Below are positions 29,838 to 39,160 of a DNA stretch of 64,000 nt, one piece after another. A model generated the notes under the pieces. The model saw only the letters and a program-made list of their open reading frames with translations, had not been told where the DNA came from and did no database searches. The number at the start of each line of letters is the position of its first letter. The first letter of the stretch is position 1. Position numbers and translations under genes: made by a program. The stretch covers positions 248,001 to 312,000 of the forward strand of contig NZ_CP135021.1 of assembly GCF_039388985.1 (NCBI RefSeq). Direction: 5' to 3'. This stretch comes from Buchnera aphidicola (Aphis aurantii) (lineage in GTDB: Bacteria > Pseudomonadota > Gammaproteobacteria > Enterobacterales > Enterobacteriaceae).

Positions 29838-30326
29838 ATGTTAAATAAAAAAAAGAAAAATTTAAAATTATCTACTATTTGTACTAATAAAAAATCATAT
29901 TATAATTATTTTATCGAAGAAACTTTTCAGTCAGGTTTAGTGTTACAAGGATGGGAAATCAAATCTATTAGATTAGGAAAAATAAATATTTCAGAAAGTT
30001 ATATTAATAATCATTTAAATGAAATGTATCTGTATAACTCTATTATTCAACCATTATCAACAGCTTCAAATCATTTATTTTATGATTCTGTACGAAAAAG
30101 AAAGTTACTTTTACATAAAGATGAAATAAACTATTTATCTACAAAAAAAAATAAAGTTGGATATACTTTAATTGCACTTTCTTTATTATGGAAGAAATCT
30201 TGGTGTAAATTAAATTTTGGGATAGCTAAGGGAAAAAATAAAATAGATAAAAGAGAAGATGATAGGCAAAATGCATGGAAAAAAGAAAAATTAAGAATAC
30301 TTAAAAAAACGAAAATTATATATTAA
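29838..30326 (+). CDS. smpB: SsrA-binding protein SmpB
   Basis: SmpB carries tmRNA to stalled ribosomes for trans-translation. It has 162 residues against 160 in E. coli. The OB fold contains YFIEETFQSGLVLQGWEIKSIR and GKNKIDKRE; the basic C-terminal tail (WKKEKLRILKKTK) that enters the mRNA channel is present. The tmRNA gene is not in this window. The tadA start lies only seven bases downstream. Confidence 0.97.
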   Translation: MLNKKKKNLKLSTICTNKKSYYNYFIEETFQSGLVLQGWEIKSIRLGKINISESYINNHLNEMYLYNSIIQPLSTASNHLFYDSVRKRKLLLHKDEINYLSTKKNKVGYTLIALSLLWKKSWCKLNFGIAKGKNKIDKREDDRQNAWKKEKLRILKKTKIIY

Positions 30327-30332
30327 AATTTT

Positions 30333-30791
30333 ATGAAAGATAAAAAAGATGAATATTGGATGAAAATTGCTTTAAAATATGCATATTACGCGCAAGAACA
30401 AAACGAAATACCTATAGGCGCTATATTAGTATTAGAAGATAAAATTGTGGGTATAGGTTGGAATAATTCTATTAGTAAACATGATCCAACTGCTCACGCT
30501 GAAATTTTGGCTTTACGTCAAGCTGGAAAAAATATTAAAAATTATAGATTAACAAACACAACGCTATACGTAACATTACAGCCTTGTATAATGTGTTTAG
30601 GAGCTATTATAAATAGTAGAATTGAAAGATTAGTATTTGGAGCTACTAGTTATAAAGAAAACAAAAAATCCGATTTTAGAAGTATTTTTTTAGAATTACA
30701 AAAAAAATATAAACTAAAAGTGCAAAGAAATATTATGGAATTTCAGTGCTCTCAAATATTAATTGATTTTTTTAAAAATAAAAGAAAATAA
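30333..30791 (+). CDS. tadA: tRNA-specific adenosine deaminase
   Basis: TadA makes inosine at position 34 of tRNA-Arg(ACG), an essential modification. Zinc and catalytic residues are His55 and Glu57 (AHAEILAL) and Cys85, Cys88 (LQPCIMC). It has 152 residues against 167 in E. coli, with a shorter C-terminus. It sits directly after smpB and converges with acpS, five bases between stops. Confidence 0.96.
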   Translation: MKDKKDEYWMKIALKYAYYAQEQNEIPIGAILVLEDKIVGIGWNNSISKHDPTAHAEILALRQAGKNIKNYRLTNTTLYVTLQPCIMCLGAIINSRIERLVFGATSYKENKKSDFRSIFLELQKKYKLKVQRNIMEFQCSQILIDFFKNKRK

Positions 30792-30796
30792 TTTCA

Positions 30797-31177
30797 TTAA
30801 TTTTCTAAAATTACCAAAGCATATATATATAATTTTTCATCAGTGATACTTACATGTATAGATTTACAGTTTATTTCGCCAAGTTTTTGAAAAGCATAAC
30901 TTAAAAATCGAAAATTTGGTTTTCCTAGAGAATTATTATACAATTCTAGATGATTAAATTTTATTCCACAATTTATACCTGTTCCCAAAGCCTTGGAAGC
31001 AGCTTCTTTAGCAGCAAATCTTTTAGCAATAAAATTAATTTTATTTTTTGATATAATATATTCTTTCCATTCTAGTGGTGATAAAATTTTTTTAGCTAAG
31101 TTATCTCCAAACTGTAAAATATTTTTTTTTATACGTTCTATTTCTAGAATATCTATTCCTATTCCTATTATAGACAT
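30797..31177 (-). CDS. acpS: holo-[acyl-carrier-protein] synthase
   Basis: AcpS transfers phosphopantetheine from CoA to acyl carrier protein. The 126 residues equal E. coli. The Mg-binding residues are Asp9 (GIGIDILEIERI) and the Glu of FAAKEAASKALGTGI. It follows era on the minus strand after a strong hairpin; recO and pdxJ, which separate them in E. coli, are lost. It supports the FabZ/FabI fatty-acid steps encoded here. Confidence 0.96.
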   Translation of the reverse strand: MSIIGIGIDILEIERIKKNILQFGDNLAKKILSPLEWKEYIISKNKINFIAKRFAAKEAASKALGTGINCGIKFNHLELYNNSLGKPNFRFLSYAFQKLGEINCKSIHVSITDEKLYIYALVILEN

Positions 31178-31213
31178 TGATTCAATTCCTGTTAATAATA
31201 AAAGTCAATTTTA

Positions 31214-31261
31214 TTTTTAAAATTAGTTAAAATATTTAAGTATTTTAACTAATTTTAAAAA
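31214..31261. terminator. perfect 21-bp AT hairpin between era and acpS
   Basis: Bases 31214-31234 are the exact reverse complement of 31241-31261, with a six-base loop (TTTAAG). The only G-C pair is 31226 with 31249. It starts seven bases after the era stop, on the side of the co-oriented acpS. No T-run follows the full stem, so it may stabilise or process the mRNA rather than terminate it. Confidence 0.55.
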
Positions 31262-31267
31262 ATAAAC

Positions 31268-32101
31268 TTATTTTAATATTTTTTTATTTTTTTCTATTAC
31301 CCATATTAATAAATATACTTTTTTATTAATTTCTTTTTCAATATAGTATCTAGATGATGTACTAATTTTTTTAATCATATCTCCTTTAAAACCAACAATA
31401 ATTTTTTTTTGTCTTTTATTCTCTATGTAAATAATTGAATTAATATATATTTTTTTAACTGTATATTTAATTAACTCAATTTTTACTGTTAATATTGATG
31501 GTAATTCATCTCTTAAAAAAAATATTGATTGTTTTCTAATAATTTCAGATATAGAAAATTCAAAAGAATTTGTTGTAATATAATTTTTAGGAAAAACATG
31601 CTTATTTTTAGGTAAATATCTTTGTACTATTTTTTCTAAAGAAATAATATTTTGTTTTTTTTTCACTGAAATCGGAATAATTTCTGTGGAATTAGTTTTT
31701 TTCGAAAGTATATCAATATATGATAAAATGTGACTTTTATTTAATAATTTATCTATTTTGTTAATTGTATAGATTATTGGAATATTAATTTTTTTTATAT
31801 TATTTAAAATAATTTCATCTTCTTTTTTCCATATATTTCGATCTATAAGAAAGATAATTACATTTGTATTTTTTGCTATTTTTAAACTTTTGATATTATG
31901 TAATACTCCAGGTGTATCTATATAAATAGATTGATAAACTTCGTCACTTTTAATACCTAAAATATTACTTTTTGTTGTATTTTTCTTTTTTGATGTAATA
32001 GAAATATGTTTTCCAATGATTTCATTAATTAAAGTTGATTTCCCAACATTTGGTCTTCCAACAATAGTTATATATCCACAATATTTTTGTTGTTTGTTCA
32101 C
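31268..32101 (-). CDS. era: GTPase Era (shortened)
   Basis: Era is an essential GTPase that binds the 3' end of 16S rRNA during 30S maturation. G1 is [10 protein letters not shown]3 is DTPG and G4 is NKID. The C-terminal KH domain has the GxxG loop as GFKG. It is 277 residues against 301 in E. coli. About nine residues are missing after DTPG, in switch II, and the last 20 or so residues of the E. coli protein (beyond WVKVKSG) are absent. No frameshift explains the lost C-terminus. The rnc stop overlaps the era start by four bases, as in E. coli. Confidence 0.94.
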   Translation of the reverse strand: MNKQQKYCGYITIVGRPNVGKSTLINEIIGKHISITSKKKNTTKSNILGIKSDEVYQSIYIDTPGVLHNIKSLKIAKNTNVIIFLIDRNIWKKEDEIILNNIKKINIPIIYTINKIDKLLNKSHILSYIDILSKKTNSTEIIPISVKKKQNIISLEKIVQRYLPKNKHVFPKNYITTNSFEFSISEIIRKQSIFFLRDELPSILTVKIELIKYTVKKIYINSIIYIENKRQKKIIVGFKGDMIKKISTSSRYYIEKEINKKVYLLIWVIEKNKKILK

Positions 32102-32778
32102 TCTACACCTAATTTAGTTAATGCTTTTTTTGCTGCATCTTGTTCGGCTTTTCTTCTACTTGTTCCTTTTCCAATGAATATTTTTGAATGTATACTGATT
32201 TCACAATGGATAGTAAATAGTTGATTATGCGCCTCTCCACATACTTTTACTATAAAATATGTAGGTAATGATAAATGTTTAGATTGAAGATATTCTTGAA
32301 GTCTTGTTTTTGGATCTTTCTGTGTATCTCCGGGGCTTATTTTTTCTAAACGTTTTTCATACCATTTTAATATTAATTCTTCTACTGTTTTAATGTTGCT
32401 ATCTAGATAAATACTACCGATTAAAGCTTCTACAGTATTTGCTAGGATAGATTCACGACGAAAACCTCCACTTTTTAATTCTCCCTGACCTAATTGTAAA
32501 TATTCTCCTAAATCAAATTCATACGCTATTTCTGCTAAAGTATTTCCACGCACCAGAGTGGCTCTCATGCGACTCATATCTCCTTCATTGATAAATGGAA
32601 AATGTTGATATAAAGCATTTGCGATTACAAAACTTAATATAGAATCACCTAAAAATTCTAATCTTTCATTGTGATTACTACTTGCACTTCGATGTGTAAG
32701 CGCTTGTCTTAATAAATTTTTATGAGTAAAAGTATATCCTAATACTTCCTGTATTTTATTTGTTACGATATGGTTCAT
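32098..32778 (-). CDS. rnc: ribonuclease III
   Basis: RNase III cleaves double-stranded RNA and matures rRNA precursors. The 226 residues equal E. coli. The signature [13 protein letters not shown] holds Glu41 and Asp45; Glu117 is in NTVEALIGS. The fourth metal-site residue, Asp114 in E. coli, is Asn114 here (codon AAT). The dsRNA-binding domain (about 155-226) with [18 protein letters not shown] is intact. It is coupled to era. A 117-base leader separates it from lepB, where E. coli has an autoregulatory RNase III site; I could not identify an equivalent. Confidence 0.96.
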   Translation of the reverse strand: MNHIVTNKIQEVLGYTFTHKNLLRQALTHRSASSNHNERLEFLGDSILSFVIANALYQHFPFINEGDMSRMRATLVRGNTLAEIAYEFDLGEYLQLGQGELKSGGFRRESILANTVEALIGSIYLDSNIKTVEELILKWYEKRLEKISPGDTQKDPKTRLQEYLQSKHLSLPTYFIVKVCGEAHNQLFTIHCEISIHSKIFIGKGTSRRKAEQDAAKKALTKLGVE

Positions 32779-32895
32779 GTTATACCAATTTCAATGATAT
32801 TTTAATTGATTTTCTATATAACAGTAAAAATAGTAAAATTTTACAGAATTAGAAAATATTTAAAAATTTATTAAATAAATTCGATATAGTTTATG

Positions 32896-33833
32896 TTAAT
32901 ATATTTTATTTCCAATCCTATTAATACGTATACCTGTCGGCCATTCATTTTCTTTTTTTTCAAAGCTTATCCATATTATTGAAGCTTTTCCTAAAATATT
33001 CTCTTCTGGTACAAAACCCCAATAACGACTATCTAAACTGTTATCACGATTATCTCCCATAACAAAATATTTATTTTTTGGTATGATCCAAGTAAATTTA
33101 TGTTTTTTATCTTGTTGATAATAATTGTTTGTATGATTATGAACTTCATCTAATAATAATATATTGTGTTTTAAATTATTAATATTTTCTTCTATTACTT
33201 TAAAGTGAACAGAATTATATATTTTTTCTGTTTTTAGATGATCTTCTGGAAATAGATATATTCTTTGAATGAATTCGGTTAACTGTTTTTTTGAGTAACT
33301 AATAGGTAATGTATTTTTACAATTATGTGTATTTAGATAATTAACACATATTTTAATTTTTTTATTATTTACATTATATTCAATTTTATCTCCTGGTAAC
33401 CCTATAATACGTTTAATATAATTTATATTAGATTCTATAGGATGTCTAAAAACTATAATATCTCCTCGTTTCGGATGTTTTTGATTGATTAAAGTTTTAT
33501 TTGTAATTGGCTCTTTAATGCCATATGAAAATTTTTCTACTAAAATAAAATCTCCTACTAAAAGTGTTGGCATCATTGAACCTGAAGGAATCTGAAATGG
33601 TTCATATAAAAAAGAACGTATTATAAACACAATAAAAAATACTGGAAATAAAGATGATATAAATTGAAAAAAACTATATTTATTTTTAAAAAAAGTTTGG
33701 TTTTTTATAAAAAGTATATTATTTTTTTTTTATTGAATAAATAATTGATAATTAATCGTATGTGAATATAAAACCAAAATACACCAGTAAGTAATGTACT
33801 ACATATTAAAAACAAAGTTAATATATTGGGCAT
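32896..33833 (-). CDS. lepB: signal peptidase I, reading frame broken at a poly(A) tract
   Basis: LepB removes signal peptides from exported proteins; the active site faces the periplasm. The ATG at 33833 opens a frame MPNILTLFLICSTLLTGVFW that matches the first membrane helix of E. coli LepB. It runs into ten consecutive A (complement of 33722-33731) and stops at 33705. The rest, with the second membrane helix, catalytic Ser in PSGSMMPTL, Lys in YIKR, and GDNRDNSLDSRYWGFVP, is in another frame that is closed by a stop just before the A run. One extra A restores a 312-residue protein (E. coli 324). The downstream frame alone begins only at a GTG (33630) inside the second membrane helix. AAGAG at 33840-33844 precedes the ATG. 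Confidence 0.85.
33722..33731 (-). repeat. ten-base poly(A) tract in lepB
   Basis: Ten T on the plus strand give A10 in the lepB coding strand, after codon 34. The upstream frame needs 11 (or 8) A to join the downstream frame. Confidence 0.9.
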
Positions 33834-33839
33834 ATTTTT

Positions 33840-33844
33840 CTCTT
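33840..33844 (-). promoter_or_regulatory. ribosome binding site of the upstream lepB start
   Basis: AAGAG on the minus strand lies six bases before the ATG at 33833 and just after the lepA stop. This supports true initiation at the full-length position despite the downstream frame break. Confidence 0.55.
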
Positions 33845-33846
33845 AT

Positions 33847-35637
33847 TTAATTATTAATATTTAAAATAGCAAGAAATGCTGTTTTTGGCATGTTAACATT
33901 GCCTATTTTTTTCATTCTTTTTTTTCCATCTTTTTGTTTTTTTAGTAGTTTCTTTTTTCTACTAATATCACCACCGTAACATTTAGCTAATACGTTTTTT
34001 CTTAATTGTTTAATTGTTGCTCTAGCAATAATAATATTATTAATAGTTGCTTGGATGCTAATATCAAATTGATGCCTAGGTATTAACGTTTTCATCTTTT
34101 CTACTATTTCTCGCGCTCGATATTGTGCATTTTTATAATATACAAGCGTGGTTAATGCGTCAATTCGATCTGAATTAATTAATATATCGACTCGAACTAT
34201 TTTAACTAATTTAAAATTTTTAAAATCATATTCTAATGATGCATATCCACTAGAAATAGATTTTAATTCATCAAAAAAATTTAAAACTACTTCACTCATT
34301 GGAATTTCATATTTTAAAGAAACTTGATTTTCATGATATACTAAATTAATTTGTACACCTCTTTTTTTGACACATAATTTTATTACTGATCCAAGAAATT
34401 TAGGTGGTGATAAAATATTGCATTCAGCAATTGGTTCTTTAATTTTTTTAATTATATTCGTCATTGGAAATTTTGAAGGACTATCTAAATACATTTTTTT
34501 TCCATTAATAAGTTCGATTTCATAAATAACATTTGGTGCTGTTGAAATCAAATCAAGATCATATTCTCTTTCTAATCGTGCCTGTACAATTTCCATATGC
34601 AACAAACCTAAAAATCCACATCTAAATCCAAATCCTAATGCATTTGAATTTTCTGGTTCGTAAAATAAAGAAGAATCATTTAAACTTAGTTTTTCGAGCG
34701 CATCTCTAAATGTTTCATATTGATCTGATGATATTGGAAACAATCCTGCGTAAATTTGTGGTTTTATTTGTTTAAATCCAGTTAATATATTTTTCGATGG
34801 ATTGTAATAATTAGTCAAAGTATCTCCAACTCGAGCAGCAGATACATTTTTAATGCCACATATAATCCATCCTACTTCACCGCATCTTAACTGTTGTTTT
34901 TGTATTTTTTTAGGTGTAAATACACCTAATTGATCAACAATATAACTTTTTCCAGTGCTCATTACTTGTATTTTATCTTTTTTAGATATAAATCCATTTT
35001 TAATTCTTATTAAGGATACTACGCCTAAATAATTATCAAACCATGAGTCTATTATCAGGGCTTGTAGTGGATTTTTTTCATCCCCCTCAGGATGTGGAAT
35101 ATGAGTAATAATTTTTTCAATGAGCGAGAGAATACCTTCGCCAGTTTTGGCTGAACACTTAATAACATTGAACGAGGGAATTCCAATAATGTTTTCAATT
35201 TCTTTTATAACTCGTTCTATATTAGCACTAGGTAAATCAATTTTATTTAAAACCGGTAATATTGATAAATTCATATCTAAAGCAGTATAACAATTAGCCA
35301 GTGTTTGAGCTTCTACACCCTGAGTAGCGTCTACTACTAATAACGCACCTTCACAAGCTGCTAACGATCTAGATACTTCATAAGAAAAATTTACATGACC
35401 AGGAGTATCAATAAAATTTAATTGGAAAATTTTTCCTTTTGTATTTTTATAATCAATCATAACACTTTGTGCTTTAATTGTAATCCCTCTTTCTTTTTCT
35501 AAATCCATAGAATCTAAAACTTGATTAGACATTTCTCTTTCAGATAGTCCACCGCATGTTTGAATTAATCGATCTGATAAAGTTGATTTTCCATGATCAA
35601 TATGGGCAATAATAGAAAAATTTCTTATATGTTTCAT
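33847..35637 (-). CDS. lepA: elongation factor 4 (LepA)
   Basis: LepA is a ribosomal GTPase implicated in back-translocation and 30S biogenesis. It has 596 residues against 599 in E. coli. GTP motifs are [19 protein letters not shown] and NKIDLPSA. The EF-G-like domains and the LepA-specific C-terminal domain, with [17 protein letters not shown], are complete. lepB follows after 13 bases, giving the lepA-lepB-rnc-era-acpS minus-strand cluster. Confidence 0.97.
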   Translation of the reverse strand: MKHIRNFSIIAHIDHGKSTLSDRLIQTCGGLSEREMSNQVLDSMDLEKERGITIKAQSVMIDYKNTKGKIFQLNFIDTPGHVNFSYEVSRSLAACEGALLVVDATQGVEAQTLANCYTALDMNLSILPVLNKIDLPSANIERVIKEIENIIGIPSFNVIKCSAKTGEGILSLIEKIITHIPHPEGDEKNPLQALIIDSWFDNYLGVVSLIRIKNGFISKKDKIQVMSTGKSYIVDQLGVFTPKKIQKQQLRCGEVGWIICGIKNVSAARVGDTLTNYYNPSKNILTGFKQIKPQIYAGLFPISSDQYETFRDALEKLSLNDSSLFYEPENSNALGFGFRCGFLGLLHMEIVQARLEREYDLDLISTAPNVIYEIELINGKKMYLDSPSKFPMTNIIKKIKEPIAECNILSPPKFLGSVIKLCVKKRGVQINLVYHENQVSLKYEIPMSEVVLNFFDELKSISSGYASLEYDFKNFKLVKIVRVDILINSDRIDALTTLVYYKNAQYRAREIVEKMKTLIPRHQFDISIQATINNIIIARATIKQLRKNVLAKCYGGDISRKKKLLKKQKDGKKRMKKIGNVNMPKTAFLAILNINN

Positions 35638-35863
35638 TTTTTATACTTAGCTTATTTGAAAATGAATTAAAAAGATTTGATTGTAAAATTATTTTATATG
35701 AATTTTTTTTGAAAAAGTATAAATATTTAATATATTTCTTATTTTTATTTCAATATAATATATTTTTAGTTTTTATCAACAATATTAGATTAGATAATTT
35801 TTTAAAATTATATATTTATTATTAAATATAATCTTTTGAAATAAAATTGAGATGTTATTAGTT

Positions 35864-36967
35864 ATGATAAAGCAAAAAAAAAAAGTTATAGTAGCTATGT
35901 CTGGAGGTGTAGATTCGTCTGTAGCTGCATGGCTTTTAAAAGAACAAGATTATTTGGTAGAAGGGTTATTTATGAAAAACTGGGAGGAAGATGATAAAGA
36001 AAATTATTGTCATGCATCAAAAGATCTAAACGATACTGAAGATGTTTGCAAAAAATTAAATATTTACCTTCATAAAATAAATTTTTCACAAGAATATTGG
36101 GAGAAAGTATTTAAGAATTTTCTAAATACACATAAAAAAGGTCATACTCCAAATCCTGATATATTATGCAACAAAGAAATTAAATTTAAATTATTTTTTA
36201 ATTATGCTATAAAACATCTGAACGCAGATTATATTGCTACTGGTCATTATGCTCAAATTTCAAAAAACAACGGAACTAATTATTTATTAAAGGGTATAGA
36301 TTCTAATAAAGATCAAAGCTATTTTTTATACACCTTGAAAGGGTGTCAATTAAAAAACATCTTATTTCCTATTGGAGCACTTAAAAAGAAAAAAGTTAGA
36401 ATGATTGCAAAAAAAATAGGTTTAAAAATTGCAGAAAAAAAAGATTCTACTGGTATTTGCTTTATAGGTCCTAAAAATATAAATACCTTTCTTTCTAATT
36501 ACCTTAAAGAAAAAAGTGGTAATATAATTACAGTTCAAGGAGAAATACTTGGAAAGCATGACGGTTTATTTTATTATACTTTAGGTCAACGTAAAGGTTT
36601 AAAAATCGGAGGTATGAAAAACAAATGTAATATGCCATGGTACGTGGTTGAAAAAAATATACGAACAAACTCTTTAATTGTAGCTCAAGGATTAAACAAT
36701 CCGTATTTAATGTCGATAGGTGTAATAGCTGAAAAAATTAATTGGATAAATAATATGAAATTTAAATTTCCATTTTTATGTAAAGTTAAAACAAGATATC
36801 GTCAAAACGATATATCTTGCCAAATAAAATATATGGATAATTTCTATCTTAAAGTTTTATTTAATTTTCCTGTTATTTCAATTACACCAGGTCAATCTAT
36901 AGTTTTTTATTTATCCGATATCTGTATTGGTGGTGGAATCATTAAATATAAATTACCATTACTTTAA
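35864..36967 (+). CDS. mnmA: tRNA-specific 2-thiouridylase MnmA
   Basis: MnmA installs the 2-thio group of mnm5s2U34 in tRNAs for Lys, Glu and Gln. The PP-loop is MSGGVDSSVAAWLL; the catalytic cysteines lie in DILCNKEIKF and DSTGICFIG. The ATG at 35864 gives 367 residues with an N-terminus collinear with E. coli (368); an ATG 12 bases upstream would add four residues. An A11 tract at 35874-35884 lies near the start and is in frame. The upstream 200-base gap from lepA holds no other gene. Confidence 0.95.
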   Translation: MIKQKKKVIVAMSGGVDSSVAAWLLKEQDYLVEGLFMKNWEEDDKENYCHASKDLNDTEDVCKKLNIYLHKINFSQEYWEKVFKNFLNTHKKGHTPNPDILCNKEIKFKLFFNYAIKHLNADYIATGHYAQISKNNGTNYLLKGIDSNKDQSYFLYTLKGCQLKNILFPIGALKKKKVRMIAKKIGLKIAEKKDSTGICFIGPKNINTFLSNYLKEKSGNIITVQGEILGKHDGLFYYTLGQRKGLKIGGMKNKCNMPWYVVEKNIRTNSLIVAQGLNNPYLMSIGVIAEKINWINNMKFKFPFLCKVKTRYRQNDISCQIKYMDNFYLKVLFNFPVISITPGQSIVFYLSDICIGGGIIKYKLPLL

Positions 36968-37054
36968 TTTTTTATATATTTTATGAATCTAAAAAACTTA
37001 GAATATTAAAAATATTTAAAATTGAAGAAAATTAAGTTTTAACAAATGAGCAGT

Positions 37055-37058
37055 AAGG
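37055..37058 (+). promoter_or_regulatory. ribosome binding site deciding the purB start
   Basis: AAGG lies eight bases before ATG at 37067, and inside the extension that would result from the upstream ATG at 37046. It therefore supports the shorter protein. Confidence 0.65.
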
Positions 37059-37066
37059 TTAATAAG

Positions 37067-38440
37067 ATGAAATTAAGTTCGTTAACAGCAATTTCTCCAG
37101 TCGATGGTAGATATTATGAATTAACTCAATCATTGCGATATATTTTTAGTGAGTTTAGTTTTTTAAAATATCGTATTCAGGTAGAAATTTTATGGTTTAA
37201 AAAAATAATAAATCTGCATAAAATACTTAAAATTGAAAAAGTAGACAATGAAGATATATTATTTATTGATAATATTTTAAAAAATTTTTCAATAAAAGAT
37301 GCAATTTATATTAAAAATATAGAAAAAAAAACTAATCATGATGTCAAATCGTTAGAATATTTTTTAAAGTATAAAATTTCAAAATCAAAAACACTATCTT
37401 TAATATCAGAATTAATACATTTTTCATGTACTTCAGAAGATATTAATAATATAGCTTATGCTTTAATGATGAAAGATTCCATTAAAAAAGTCATTTTACC
37501 TTTATGGTCTGAGATAATTATTTTTTTAAAAAAATTTTCTATGCAGTATAAAAAAAATCCTTTATTGTCAATGACTCATGGTCAACCTGCTACCCCTTCT
37601 ACTGTAGGAAAAGAATTTTTAAATTTTTATTATCGTATTCAACGTCAATTTTCAAAGCTAAAAAAAATAGAAATATTAGCAAAATTTAATGGAACTACTG
37701 GTAATTATAATGCACATTTAGCAGCATATCCAGATATTAATTGGCATATGATTAGCAGGGAATTTATAACATCATTAAATCTTTCTTGGAATCCGTGTAC
37801 TACACAAATTGAACCACATGATTATATTGCTGAAATATTTGGATGTATATCTTTATTTAATACAATATTAATTGATTTTAATCGTGATATTTGGGGTTAT
37901 ATTTCTCTTAATTATTTCAAACAGATATCAATAGATCATGAAATAGGTTCATCTGTAATGCCTCATAAAATTAATCCTATTGATTTTGAAAATTCTGAAG
38001 GTAATTTAGGATTATCAAATGCTTTGATGAATCATATGATAAATAAACTACCAATTTCTAGATGGCAACGTGATTTAAGTGATTCTACGGTTTTAAGGAA
38101 TATAGGTGTGGCATTATCTTATTCAATAGTTGCATATCATTCAGTATTAAGTGGTGTAAAAAAATTAGAAATCAATAATTCTCAACTTTTAAATAATCTC
38201 AATAAAAATTGGTCGATTTTATCTGAAGCAATTCAAACTGTTATGAGACGTTATAATATTAAAAATTCTTATGAAAAATTAAAAAAATTAACGAGAGGAA
38301 AAGAAATTAATAAAAGTGATATATATAATTTTATTTCTAGATTAAACATTCCAGAAACAGAAAAAAAACGTTTAAAAGAAATAACTCCAGTAAATTATAT
38401 TGGATATGCTGTTAAAATTGTGGAAGAAATAACTAAATAA
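37067..38440 (+). CDS. purB: adenylosuccinate lyase
   Basis: PurB cleaves adenylosuccinate to AMP and SAICAR to AICAR, releasing fumarate. The start at 37067 gives MKLSSLTAISPVDGRY, collinear with E. coli MELSSLTAVSPVDGRY, and 457 residues (E. coli 456). THGQPATPST carries a catalytic His and the signature loop is GSSVMPHKINPIDFENSEG. An upstream in-frame ATG at 37046 is disfavoured. mnmA and purB are also near each other in E. coli. Confidence 0.97.
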   Translation: MKLSSLTAISPVDGRYYELTQSLRYIFSEFSFLKYRIQVEILWFKKIINLHKILKIEKVDNEDILFIDNILKNFSIKDAIYIKNIEKKTNHDVKSLEYFLKYKISKSKTLSLISELIHFSCTSEDINNIAYALMMKDSIKKVILPLWSEIIIFLKKFSMQYKKNPLLSMTHGQPATPSTVGKEFLNFYYRIQRQFSKLKKIEILAKFNGTTGNYNAHLAAYPDINWHMISREFITSLNLSWNPCTTQIEPHDYIAEIFGCISLFNTILIDFNRDIWGYISLNYFKQISIDHEIGSSVMPHKINPIDFENSEGNLGLSNALMNHMINKLPISRWQRDLSDSTVLRNIGVALSYSIVAYHSVLSGVKKLEINNSQLLNNLNKNWSILSEAIQTVMRRYNIKNSYEKLKKLTRGKEINKSDIYNFISRLNIPETEKKRLKEITPVNYIGYAVKIVEEITK

Positions 38441-38450
38441 ATATATTTTT

Positions 38451-38456
38451 AAGGAG
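38451..38456 (+). promoter_or_regulatory. consensus Shine-Dalgarno of mltE
   Basis: AAGGAG, eight bases before the ATG, is the closest match to the anti-Shine-Dalgarno seen in the window, suggesting strong translation initiation. Confidence 0.7.
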
Positions 38457-38464
38457 TTCTTATT

Positions 38465-39076
38465 ATGACATTAAAAATTCTGATATTTTCAATTATTTTT
38501 ATGTTAGGTTGTAATAAATCTTTAAATATAAAAAAAAATTTTTCTTTAAACAAAAAACAAATCGAAAAAACAATTTATCACTGGAATTATTTTATCAAAA
38601 ATGCAGCTAATAAGTATCATGTAGATGAAAAATTAATTAAATCTATTATATATGTTGAATCCTCTGGAAATCCATTTGCTAAAAGCACCTCTAATGCAAT
38701 TGGATTAATGCAGATTAAACCATCTACAGCAGGTGTAGATATATATCGATTAAATGGGAAAAAAGGTCAACCTTCTATACAAGAATTATACAACCCTAAA
38801 ATTAATATCAATATTGGAACATCATATATTAATTTATTACAAAAAAAAAATTTAATAGGTATCAAAAATAAAGAAATATTGAGATATGCAACTATTGTTT
38901 CCTATGTAAATGGCACAAGCGCCTTATTAAAAATTTTTTCTAAAAATAAAAGTACTGCAATCAAAATGATAAATACCATGACAAAAAAAACATTTTTTCA
39001 ATATATAAATAAACATCCTTCTAAACAAGCGTCGAATTATTTAAAGAAAGTAATAAAAATTTACAATCTTATCTAA
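38465..39076 (+). CDS. mltE: membrane-bound lytic endotransglycosylase MltE
   Basis: MltE (EmtA) is an outer-membrane lipoprotein that cleaves peptidoglycan endolytically. The 203 residues equal E. coli. A lipoprotein signal ends at MLGC (Cys16). The SLT fold has catalytic Glu65 in YVESSGNPFAKS, then AIGLMQIKPSTAG and IVSYVNGTSALL. The gene follows purB closely. An in-frame A10 tract is at 38841-38850. It could open the wall for flagellar basal bodies or growth (inference). Confidence 0.94.
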   Translation: MTLKILIFSIIFMLGCNKSLNIKKNFSLNKKQIEKTIYHWNYFIKNAANKYHVDEKLIKSIIYVESSGNPFAKSTSNAIGLMQIKPSTAGVDIYRLNGKKGQPSIQELYNPKININIGTSYINLLQKKNLIGIKNKEILRYATIVSYVNGTSALLKIFSKNKSTAIKMINTMTKKTFFQYINKHPSKQASNYLKKVIKIYNLI

Positions 39077-39160
39077 ATATATTCTTTTAATATATTACTA
39101 GAAATTCAATTTCATCTACTATAAAATATTTATAGATAAATTTTCTTTTGGAAATGTAGT

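Noticed and set aside
31262..31300. Frameshift as the cause of the short Era C-terminus
   Set aside because: Other frames after the stop do not encode anything like the missing E. coli residues.
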